From Nitrosomonas sp. Nm34 (lineage in GTDB: Bacteria; Pseudomonadota; Gammaproteobacteria; Burkholderiales; Nitrosomonadaceae): 64,000 nt of DNA. The notes beneath the pieces were generated by a model that was not told the DNA's origin, did no database searches, and worked only from the letters and a program-made list of their open reading frames with translations. The stretch is from the NCBI RefSeq assembly GCF_900113925.1, contig NZ_FORD01000009.1, forward strand, positions 1-64,000. The letters are read 5' to 3'. A program made the position numbers and the translations under genes. This document shows, piece after piece, positions 56,843-64,000 of the stretch. Every line of letters starts with the position of its first letter. Within the stretch, counting starts at the first letter, position 1.

Positions 56843-58210
56843 CTAAAAATTTTCCTGGCGCTGCGCTGCCCGACGCATCTGAAGTGCACGGTCAGTAACG
56901 CCCAGACGCTGGGCAGCTTTTTGCAGGTTGCCGCTAGCTTCATTCACAGCAATTCGGATAGCGACATTTTTACTTTCCCGACTGATGGTTTTGAGATTCA
57001 CACCGCGCGTCAGAGCGACGCGGATAGCGCGCTCAAAGCCACCGTCGCACCATGTGCTCCAGTAACCAGTATGATTTGGTCGGTCTTCCGGAGGGATGCA
57101 GCCTACCGTGATTGCTCCTTGCCCGGCGTAATGGCAGAGCATACGTGCTACAACCTGTTTGAGATCACGTACGTTGCCAGGGTATTCGTGACGCAGCAGG
57201 TATTCCTGTACTAAAGCATCCAGCTCAGGGGGGCCTTGATTGGGGAGGAATACCTTCAGGAAGTGATTGGCCAAGGGAAGAATGTCTTCAGGACGTTCCC
57301 GTAAAGGCGGCAAATGGCAAACATAACTGGCGATACGGTAATAGAGATCCGCACGGAATTCACCGCGTTGCACTTGTGCGCAAAGATCGCGATTGGTGGC
57401 GCAAATCAAGCGGAAGGAAGTTTGCTGCCAAGTGTTGCCCCCGACACGTTTGAAGGTATGTTCTTGAATAACCCGCAATAGCTGGGCTTGCAGTGTCAGA
57501 GGGAGTTCTCCTACTTCATCGAGAAACAACGTACCACCGTTGGCAAGCGCGAACACCCCATCACGGGAAGACACCGCGCCAGTAAAAGCACCCCGCTCAT
57601 GACCGAAGAACTCGCTGCCGGATAATTCCGGCACGATCGTGGTACAATCCTGAATGACCAAATTGCCCTTGTTCGCACGGGGATCCAAGGCATGCACGAG
57701 ATTTGCCAGCAATTCCTTGCCAGTACCACTCTCACCAAGGATCAAAACCGACGCATCGGTGAAATGGGCCACTTCCACCACTTGACGTAGAATCGCCTTC
57801 AGAACCTGGCTTTCTCCCACTAATACATTCTGCACTACGGGTGAATTCACCAGACGGTGCACCGCCCCCCAGCGTTGAAGACGAGCAATGATCTCATGGA
57901 TGAGGGTATTATCTTGCGAACTCACTAAGACGTCACAAGCGCCTGCTTCCAATAGCTGCCAGACGGCATCACCCGTAATAGTCGTGTTACAACAGGCAAG
58001 CACGGCTATCTGACCATTACGGCTAAGTTCGCGTAATTGTTTGCAGATCTTTGGCGTGACCTCATTACTAAACATCACGCCTGCCATGCAGGAAAAACTA
58101 TTATCATAGTCGTGTACATCGATGTCCTGTTGATGCAATCGATCAACGATTTCATCAGCAGCTTGTTTCTGATAGCCATCCATCCAGCGAAACCAGACTT
58201 TGATAGTCAT
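56843..58210 (-). CDS. Sigma-54-dependent transcriptional activator (Fis-type HTH)
   Basis: The 455-residue protein has an N-terminal receiver-like domain (about 1-120), a central AAA+ domain with Walker A GESGTGKE (159-166), the sigma-54 contact loop GAFTGA (207-212) and [11 protein letters not shown] (225-235), and a C-terminal Fis-type helix-turn-helix ([19 protein letters not shown]). The receiver lacks a clear phosphoacceptor aspartate at the usual place, so the input signal may not be phosphorylation. It is the natural candidate to drive the sigma-54 promoter at 46482. It is transcribed toward the amidohydrolase gene. Confidence 0.93.
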   Translation of the reverse strand: MTIKVWFRWMDGYQKQAADEIVDRLHQQDIDVHDYDNSFSCMAGVMFSNEVTPKICKQLRELSRNGQIAVLACCNTTITGDAVWQLLEAGACDVLVSSQDNTLIHEIIARLQRWGAVHRLVNSPVVQNVLVGESQVLKAILRQVVEVAHFTDASVLILGESGTGKELLANLVHALDPRANKGNLVIQDCTTIVPELSGSEFFGHERGAFTGAVSSRDGVFALANGGTLFLDEVGELPLTLQAQLLRVIQEHTFKRVGGNTWQQTSFRLICATNRDLCAQVQRGEFRADLYYRIASYVCHLPPLRERPEDILPLANHFLKVFLPNQGPPELDALVQEYLLRHEYPGNVRDLKQVVARMLCHYAGQGAITVGCIPPEDRPNHTGYWSTWCDGGFERAIRVALTRGVNLKTISRESKNVAIRIAVNEASGNLQKAAQRLGVTDRALQMRRAAQRQENF

Positions 58211-58897
58211 CTAGTACCTCCAGTATTCAGTATTCTCGAAGAGAGAGCATGCTTAAATAAAGAGGAAAATAGAATGTTTCTAAACTAACAATTGAATTCA
58301 ATCTTTCGAGTTAACGTCAGTGTATGCTATTGATCTAGAGAGGATTTTCTCTGGCTCGATGTCTCGCTCATCTCATCTCTTCTGTTATGAGTAATGCTGT
58401 CAATATTGATCATTACTCTATGCAATTAGCTTTAAGCCTCAAGATACTAATGAATAACAAATAGGCAGGCAACCCTACATTTGCATACAATTTTAATTTT
58501 TCAATGGCAGAAATATGTGAAATCAGCCATATGATCCATGCGGTTGTTCAGCAGCACCTTCTCAATTCATTATAAATAAGATAATTTCTCAGTTTTCTGG
58601 AAACTATGAAAGATTTGACTATCTAACTGGATAATCATCAATTAAGAGATTAATGATTATCCCAGCTCAAATCTCGGGCAGATAAATTAACAGTTGATAA
58701 TCATTTTCAGTTTTTTGATACGCAGTTCCCTTAAGAGATGTGCAATCACTACGTGAATCGCATGCTCACTGCAAAGGGGCTAGTGGAATCGTTCAAGTTT
58801 AGGGGTCGTCACAATCACTGATTATGTCACTGATTTAGTGTATAATTATTTCTTGTTCGCATCCATTTCAAGTTAAATTCTTAGGTACTTAAACTAT
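58211..58897. other. Gene-free stretch before typA
   Basis: About 690 bp of AT-rich DNA between the activator gene and typA holds no convincing gene. An inverted repeat (58629-58662) and a related half site near 58695 are the only structures seen. Promoters for both divergent genes must lie here, but no boxes can be assigned with confidence. Confidence 0.5.
58629..58662. repeat. 10-bp inverted repeat upstream of typA
   Basis: GGATAATCAT (58629-58638) and ATGATTATCC (58653-58662) are perfect arms around 14 bases. A partial third copy (gataatcat) occurs at about 58696. The grouping could be a binding site for a repressor or just AT-rich symmetry. Confidence 0.4.
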
Positions 58898-60712
58898 ATG
58901 TCACGCCCACTCCGTAATATCGCTATTATTGCTCACGTTGATCATGGAAAAACCACCATGGTAGACAAATTGCTGCATCAGGCAGGAACGTTTGCCGCGC
59001 ATCAGACCATTGCCGAACGCGTCATGGATTCCAACGATATTGAACGCGAGCGTGGCATCACGATTTTTTCCAAGAATTGCGCAGTCGATTATGAGGGAGT
59101 GCATATCAATATTGTAGATACACCTGGGCATGCCGATTTTGGCGGGGAAGTCGAGCGTGTGTTGTCGATGGTGGATGGGGTGTTGTTGCTGGTGGATGCC
59201 GTGGAAGGACCGATGCCGCAGACACGTTTTGTCACCAAAAAAGCGTTGGCGCTGGGGCTACGGCCGATTGTCGTCATTAACAAGATCGATCGCCCTGGTG
59301 CGCGACCGGATTGGGTGATCAACCATACCTTCGATCTGTTTGATAAACTGAATGCAACGGAAGCGCAGCTGGATTTTCCAGTCGTGTATGCCTCCGCACT
59401 CAATGGCTATGCTACCTTGGATCCGAAGCAAACCAGCCCGGATATGCGTCCGTTGTTTGAAACTATTCTCAAGCATGTGCCTGAACCTACTGGCAATCCT
59501 GACGAACCGCTGCAATTGCAAATCAATGCGCTTGATTATTCGAGCTTTGTAGGACGCATTGGCGTGGGACGCATCGCGCGCGGACGACTCAAGCCTGCTC
59601 AGGAGGTAATGGTCATGACGGGGGAGCAAACCCCCAAGAAAGCGCGCATCAACCAGGTGTTTGGTTTCCGTGGTCTGGAACGCGTGCCGCTGAGTGAAGC
59701 ATTAGCAGGCGATATCGTGTTAGTGAACGGAATTGAAGAGCTCAGCATCGGCACGACCCTGGCAGATATCGATCATCCCGAAGCGTTACCAATGCCGAAG
59801 GTGGATGAGCCAACCCTGTCCATGACTTTTCAGGTCAATACTTCTCCCTTTGCGGGCAAAGAAGGAAAGTTTGTCACCAGCCGCCAGTTGCGCGAGCGTC
59901 TGGAAAAAGAACTGCTCACCAATGTAGCGCTCAAGCTGGAAGAAACGGGTGAGACTGATTCTTTCCTGGTTTCCGGGCGTGGCGAATTGCATTTGACGAT
60001 CTTGTTGGAGAATATGCGGCGCGAGGGTTATGAATTAGCTGTTTCCCGCCCCCGCGTGGTGATTCGTGAAATTAATGGGGAAAAATGCGAACCTTTTGAA
60101 GTGCTCACGGTGGATGTCGATGAAGAAAACCAGGGTGCCGTGATGGAAGCGCTGGGGATGCGCCGTGGCGATTTGCTTGATATGGTATCGGATGGGCATG
60201 GCCGGGTCAGACTGGATTATCGTATCCCTGCACGGGGTCTGATTGGCTTTCAATCGGAATTCATGACCATGACACGCGGTACCGGCATGATGAGTCATGT
60301 CTTCGATGAATACGCACCGATGCGCTCGGAAATTGCAGCACGCCGAAACGGGGTACTGATTTCTGCCGAATATGGCGAAGCAGTCGCCTATGCCCTGTGG
60401 AAGCTGCAAGAGCGGGGACGCATGTTTGTCAGTCCGGGCGATCCGGTTTATGAAGGCATGGTGATCGGGATTCATAGCCGCGATAACGATCTGGTGGTCA
60501 ACCCGATCAAAGGTAAGCAATTGACCAATATTCGTGCCTCCGGCCATGACGAAGCCGTGGTGCTGACACCACCGATCCAGCTCACGTTGGAATCCGCCAT
60601 TGAATTCATTGCGGATGATGAATTGGCGGAAATTACGCCAAAAAGCATACGGATACGTAAACGCTTACTGCTGGAACATGAGCGTAAGAAAGCATCGCGC
60701 ACCGCTGCATAA
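58898..60712 (+). CDS. typA: Translational GTPase TypA/BipA
   Basis: TypA is a ribosome-binding GTPase needed for growth under stress and late 50S assembly. The 604-residue protein has G1 [12 protein letters not shown], the [12 protein letters not shown] switch, G3 [12 protein letters not shown] and G4 [10 protein letters not shown]. The BipA-specific C-terminal domain is complete ([33 protein letters not shown]). The length is normal. The gene stands alone after a long upstream region. Confidence 0.96.
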   Translation: MSRPLRNIAIIAHVDHGKTTMVDKLLHQAGTFAAHQTIAERVMDSNDIERERGITIFSKNCAVDYEGVHINIVDTPGHADFGGEVERVLSMVDGVLLLVDAVEGPMPQTRFVTKKALALGLRPIVVINKIDRPGARPDWVINHTFDLFDKLNATEAQLDFPVVYASALNGYATLDPKQTSPDMRPLFETILKHVPEPTGNPDEPLQLQINALDYSSFVGRIGVGRIARGRLKPAQEVMVMTGEQTPKKARINQVFGFRGLERVPLSEALAGDIVLVNGIEELSIGTTLADIDHPEALPMPKVDEPTLSMTFQVNTSPFAGKEGKFVTSRQLRERLEKELLTNVALKLEETGETDSFLVSGRGELHLTILLENMRREGYELAVSRPRVVIREINGEKCEPFEVLTVDVDEENQGAVMEALGMRRGDLLDMVSDGHGRVRLDYRIPARGLIGFQSEFMTMTRGTGMMSHVFDEYAPMRSEIAARRNGVLISAEYGEAVAYALWKLQERGRMFVSPGDPVYEGMVIGIHSRDNDLVVNPIKGKQLTNIRASGHDEAVVLTPPIQLTLESAIEFIADDELAEITPKSIRIRKRLLLEHERKKASRTAA

Positions 60713-60741
60713 ACTATCTTTTTCTTGCTCTGCTTGCCGAA

Positions 60742-61380
60742 ATGAATGCGCGCATAGTGTGGTATATCGCTGATCCGATGTGCTCCTGGTGCTGGGGATT
60801 TTCACCCGTCATTGAAACCATCAGGCATGATTATGGCGAGCGCCTGACGATGAAGCTGGTAGTGGGCGGGCTGCGTGCCGGCACCACCGAACCGCTTACC
60901 CCCGGGAAACGGGCAGAGATACTGCAGCACTGGCATAACGTCCAGCGTATGACGGGACAACCCTTCACGTTTGAAGGGGCTCTTCCAGCGGAGTTCATTT
61001 ACGATACCGAACCTGCGTGCCGTGCTGTGGTTAGCGCTATGCTCATCGATTCATTGTATACCTTTCCGTTACTCGCTGCCATTCAACATGCTTTTTACGT
61101 TGAGCTGATCGATGTGACCCAGTTGCAAACGCTGATTCAACTCGCGACAGATGTCGGTATCTCTGCCGAATCATTTTCGCAAGTGTTTACGTCGGATGTG
61201 GCTAAACAGACAACACAGGATCATTTCCGCCAAGCTATTCAATGGGGGATTCGAGGTTTTCCCACTGTTATTGGACAGGATGTTGCCGGTCTTCATTTGC
61301 TGACGAATGGCTATTGCACGATTGAAACCATGGGTCAGCGCATCGATATCTGGGTAAATACGTCTAATAGCCATAGCTGA
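60742..61380 (+). CDS. DsbA-family thioredoxin-like protein
   Basis: The 212-residue protein has a thioredoxin fold with a helical insert. The redox motif is CSWC in YIADPMCSWCWGFSPV, and the cis-proline loop is RGFPTVIG. There is no signal peptide, so it is cytoplasmic, like the FrnE-type or disulfide isomerase-like members of the family. It starts 29 bp after typA and may be co-transcribed. The substrate is unknown. Confidence 0.87.
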   Translation: MNARIVWYIADPMCSWCWGFSPVIETIRHDYGERLTMKLVVGGLRAGTTEPLTPGKRAEILQHWHNVQRMTGQPFTFEGALPAEFIYDTEPACRAVVSAMLIDSLYTFPLLAAIQHAFYVELIDVTQLQTLIQLATDVGISAESFSQVFTSDVAKQTTQDHFRQAIQWGIRGFPTVIGQDVAGLHLLTNGYCTIETMGQRIDIWVNTSNSHS

Positions 61381-61599
61381 TTATTTAGTACCGAGGAGTA
61401 CAGAAACACGGGTAAGGGTTGGAGTAAAGAGCCTGCTCTTTACTGTGCAGTGCTGTGCTGTGTATCGGTAGCCAGGTCTACAGGTCGATATTTTATGAAC
61501 TGTAGTATGATGTGATTGAATATAGACTGATTCCTCTGCTGCACAGCTTGCCGCGTTTCGATTGATTCAGGATTGCCGAAAAACTGGGGAGGTTTGCCA

Positions 61600-62376
61600 A
61601 TGATATCTGCTCATCGAGAAGGGCGCTTATTGCGAAGTTTGCTGATCGCATGTCTACTATGTGGTATGTATCCTTTGTTAGTTCAGGCTGAAATCTGGAG
61701 TCGTACACCCATAAACGGCATGAGGGATGTGACTGTCGCACTTAACGGCATCGTCTGGCTGACCGACAAGAACGGCGCTGTCTGGAAGTCGGATAATATC
61801 TACGCATCCTCACTCACGCAGATGGAGACGAGCGGTTTTAGCCGAATAGCTGTTGGACCGGATGGTGTGGTATGGGCAGTTAAGTCCAATGGTACCTTAT
61901 GGAAATTTGCCACAGACAGCTGGAGCGAAACAGCGGCAAAAGAAATAGAAGATGTGGCTGTTGCACCCGATAGCAAAAAAGTTTGGGTGGTTGGAAAAGA
62001 TGGCACGGTATGGCTTAGTAGCGATCAAGGGCAGCGCTTCATACAGATTGAGGGAAGTGATTTTAGTCGGATTTCTGTTAAATCAGAAAGTATGGTATGG
62101 GCAGTGAAATCCGATGGCACTGTGTGGAAGTTGGCCTCAGGAGGCTGGAGCGAAACAGCAGCAAACGAGATAGAAGATATTGCCATTGCACCAAATGGCT
62201 TGATCTGGTTAACCGGAAAAGATGGCACCGTATCGAGCTCATCAGATGATGGTGTCACTTTCAGTCAATATGAAGAAGTTGGTGGTTTGAAAAATATCGC
62301 TGCCAGGAACAGAGACGCATGGGCCGTCAGCTTCGATGGCACACTATGGCATAAATTCTTTTCTCCTCAGTTCTAA
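61600..62376 (+). CDS. Exported tectonin-like beta-propeller protein
   Basis: After a signal peptide (cleavage near LVQAEI), this 258-residue protein is built from repeats of about 36 residues with the tectonin pattern, for example VWAVKSNGTLWKFATDSWSE and VWLTDKNGAVWKS. A unit of about 75 residues is nearly duplicated (FSRIAVGPDGVVWAVKS and FSRISVKSESMVWAVKS). Tectonin propellers bind sugars or lipopolysaccharide in other organisms. The ATG at 61600 has GGGGAGG seven bases upstream; the frame is also open from 61573. The ligand is unknown. Confidence 0.82.
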   Translation: MISAHREGRLLRSLLIACLLCGMYPLLVQAEIWSRTPINGMRDVTVALNGIVWLTDKNGAVWKSDNIYASSLTQMETSGFSRIAVGPDGVVWAVKSNGTLWKFATDSWSETAAKEIEDVAVAPDSKKVWVVGKDGTVWLSSDQGQRFIQIEGSDFSRISVKSESMVWAVKSDGTVWKLASGGWSETAANEIEDIAIAPNGLIWLTGKDGTVSSSSDDGVTFSQYEEVGGLKNIAARNRDAWAVSFDGTLWHKFFSPQF

Positions 62377-62462
62377 TTCCATTTTTAATCATACCTGATA
62401 GTCTTCTGGCCAGCCTCTTGGCAGCTCGCGCAGAGCACAATAGCGAAGCGTATGGCGCTTTA

Positions 62463-62483
62463 GCATGCCCGGCATGGGCTAAA
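62463..62483. repeat. REP-like palindromic motif, left copy
   Basis: The motif contains CATGCCcGGCATG, a near-perfect palindrome, followed by GGGCTAAA. The same GCCCGGCATGGGTTAA-like sequence stands at 63984-64000 on the other side of the decarboxylase gene, at the window edge. Confidence 0.5.
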
Positions 62484-62635
62484 ACTTGTTATCTGAAAGG
62501 CGATATGAGGTATGTATGTCTATAAAAAATGTATGCAATTAAATTATTGCCTGGGTTTTTGTCATCACTTAGCATAGCGATAGAATTTGATTGATAAAGA
62601 GCATTTATTTTACCTATATATATTTAGCAGCTCGA

Positions 62636-62695
62636 ATGTTAAACTTCGTCATGGCGGTGCCATATGACTTTGCCTGTTGACACCCTATAGCCTTA
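62636..62695 (+). repeat. Imperfect direct repeat flanking the decarboxylase gene, left copy
   Basis: AATGTTAAA, then TCATGGcGGtGCcATAtG and ttgcct line up with AATGTTAAA, TCATGGtGGcGCaATAcG and tcgcct at 63930-63985. Each copy can fold into a hairpin. Identity is partial, roughly two thirds by eye. Confidence 0.45.
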
Positions 62696-62778
62696 CGACC
62701 CTGTAAGCCGGGCGGTGAAACAGACTAAAAAGAGAAATCAGGAACGTCAAATATAAGGTTTCATAAATTGGCCTGCCG

Positions 62779-63903
62779 ATGAAGAAAAACACGACAGCGT
62801 TGAGAAAAATCATCAGCTCCCTTGCAAAAAGGCACGGCACGCCGCTATTTTTGATTAGCGAGAGCCTGCTCATCGAGCAGGTGAAGAAGTTTCAGACGCT
62901 ACTGCCAAGCGTTAAGCCGTTCTATGCGGTCAAAGCGAACAGCCATCCCTTCGTGCTGAAGATATTTGCAGAGTACGGAATCGGTTTCGACGTTGCGTCG
63001 ACTCAGGAGATGAAAGCAGTGCTCGATCTCGGCGTTACACCCGATCGCATAATCTTTGCGAACACAGTCAAGCGGCCAGAGGCTTTGCAGTTTGCGGCCC
63101 AGCACGGTGTACGGTTAATGACATTCGATTCAGAATACGAGCTCAACAAGATCGCGAAACATGCGCCGGGTGCGCACGTCTTGATAAGGATAAAAGTGCC
63201 GAATGTCGGCTCGCTCGTCGAGCTGTCCTTAAAATTCGGGGCCGAGCCGGTCGATGCCATTCCTCTCCTTATCAAAGCCTTTCAAATGAAACTAAAACCG
63301 GTGGGAGTGAGTTTTCACGTTGGGTCGCAGAATACCAACGAGGAGAACTATCTCGCATCCCTTGAAATGGCGTCAATGATATTCAATGAGGCTAAGCTGA
63401 AGCAGTCGCCCTTGGAGATCCTCGACATCGGTGGCGGCTTTCCGATTCGTCATTTTGAGCAGGATAAGGATAGCTTCGCTCCTATGTCCATCCAAATAAA
63501 AAAGGAATTGAAACGCCTGTTCGGTCCGGATGTCCAGATAATCGCTGAGCCAGGCCGGGCGTTCGTTGGGCCGGCATGCTATCTGGTCATGCAGGTTGTG
63601 GGAAAATCGATTCGTGGCAACAAGCATTGGTATTATCTTGATGATGGCGTGTACGGATCATTGTCCGGCATCATCTACGATCACGCGAAATACCAGTACC
63701 GTACCTTCCGTAGAGGGGTCACACAAATCACTACCCTTGCCGGACCGACCTGTGATTCGCTGGACATCATCTCAGTGAGCGAAGATATGCCAGAATTGGA
63801 GATCGGAGATCTTGTCTATTGTGAAAATATTGGTGCCTATTCCTGGGCAACAGCCACAAACTTCAACGGCATACCACCAGCAGAAGTGGTTTCGATACCG
63901 TAG
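62779..63903 (+). CDS. Ornithine/lysine decarboxylase-type PLP enzyme (fold III)
   Basis: The 374-residue enzyme has the PLP lysine in FYAVKANSHP, the glycine-rich SFHVGSQ, LDIGGGFP, the phosphate-binding EPGRAFVGP and the catalytic cysteine in LAGPTCDSLDII. These are the marks of eukaryotic-type ornithine decarboxylases; lysine or diaminopimelate activity is less likely given GPTCDSLD. It would give putrescine for the homospermidine synthase at 29184. Repeats on both sides suggest it arrived or moved as a unit. Confidence 0.85.
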   Translation: MKKNTTALRKIISSLAKRHGTPLFLISESLLIEQVKKFQTLLPSVKPFYAVKANSHPFVLKIFAEYGIGFDVASTQEMKAVLDLGVTPDRIIFANTVKRPEALQFAAQHGVRLMTFDSEYELNKIAKHAPGAHVLIRIKVPNVGSLVELSLKFGAEPVDAIPLLIKAFQMKLKPVGVSFHVGSQNTNEENYLASLEMASMIFNEAKLKQSPLEILDIGGGFPIRHFEQDKDSFAPMSIQIKKELKRLFGPDVQIIAEPGRAFVGPACYLVMQVVGKSIRGNKHWYYLDDGVYGSLSGIIYDHAKYQYRTFRRGVTQITTLAGPTCDSLDIISVSEDMPELEIGDLVYCENIGAYSWATATNFNGIPPAEVVSIP

Positions 63904-63929
63904 AGGTAGAAGATTGCTCATGTGCCAAG

Positions 63930-64000
63930 AATGTTAAATCTGATCATGGTGGCGCAATACGGCTTCGCCTATTACGCCTAGTGTGCCCGGCATGGGTTAA
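63930..64000 (+). repeat. Right-hand repeats after the decarboxylase gene
   Basis: An AATGTTAAA-led repeat (63930-63985) with the hairpin ggcgcaatacggc/gcctattacgcc is followed by a GCCCGGCATGGGTTAA motif that reaches the window edge. Both match sequences left of the gene, though in the opposite order. This is typical of REP-like intergenic repeats. Confidence 0.5.

Larger units (their letters stand above)
62377..62778. other. Repeat-bearing stretch before the decarboxylase gene
   Basis: These 400 bp hold no gene. At the left edge a one-ended remnant of the MITE-like repeat occurs (62376-62399, attccatttttaatcatacc). A palindromic motif at 62463-62483 and a second repeat from 62636 have counterparts on the far side of the next gene (63984 and 63930). 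Confidence 0.5.

Noticed and set aside
58037-58288. A plus-strand reading over the start of the sigma-54 activator gene
   Set aside because: Mostly antisense to a well-supported gene and without a ribosome binding site.
62636-64000. Integron attC sites around the decarboxylase gene
   Set aside because: GTTAAAC and GTTAAAT resemble the core site, but paired inverse core sites and the attC fold are not evident; REP-like repeats fit better.

Overview
The window reads as a chromosomal segment of a betaproteobacterium, most probably a Nitrosomonas-like ammonia oxidiser. That placement is inference: it rests on gene order (gidA-gidB-parA-parB, ribE-ribBA-ribH-nusB-thiL-pgpA), betaproteobacterial families such as DUF3460, copper/cytochrome proteins and moderate GC. 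No amo, hao or rRNA gene is present to prove it.

Layout. 0-4 kb: a broken IS630-type transposase, a DUF4156 lipoprotein, a berberine-bridge-type flavoprotein and a gene-poor tract. 4-11 kb: housekeeping genes (lolDC, rsmD, coaD, fdx, yggS, pilT, pilU). 11-13 kb: an alpha-carbonic anhydrase and two small exported proteins. 13-20 kb: a cluster for oxidation of 4-alkylphenols (LigB-type dioxygenase, pchC, pchX, pchF, a zinc alcohol dehydrogenase and a frameshifted aldehyde dehydrogenase), followed by wrbA. 21-27 kb: cutA, dsbD, a TlpA-type thioredoxin, ttcA and a cupredoxin / DUF411 / cytochrome c group. 27-36 kb: tRNA-Arg(CCG), a CNNM-type transporter, homospermidine synthase, a parS site inside a perfect 32-bp palindrome, mnmG-rsmG-parA-parB and an ADP-ribosylglycohydrolase. 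37-46 kb: a malyl-CoA lyase / malate-CoA ligase module and the riboflavin-nusB-thiL-pgpA string.

The most unusual region is 46.3-58.2 kb. A textbook sigma-54 promoter (46482-46496), with a 9-bp-arm palindrome about 110 bp upstream, precedes genes for proteins that mostly lack signal peptides. They are a Glu/Phe/Tyr-rich protein with a Gly-rich membrane-active-looking segment, a HExxH metallopeptidase, a large unknown protein, and two proteins sharing an acidic N-terminal tag and a peptidoglycan-binding module but with unrelated C-termini. One of those C-termini has a His/Cys arrangement like clan CD (caspase-fold) peptidases and appears to be split by a frameshift. An amidohydrolase and a convergent sigma-54 activator gene close the block. 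I read it as a sigma-54-controlled, modular set of secreted or cell-wall-acting proteins; the function is not known to me.

58-64 kb: typA, a DsbA-family protein, a tectonin-like secreted propeller protein and an ornithine decarboxylase-type gene flanked by REP-like repeats. Across the whole window a roughly 100-bp MITE-like element with terminal inverted repeats occurs at least nine times, in both orientations and several states of decay. Homologies are assigned from recognised motifs, not searches.
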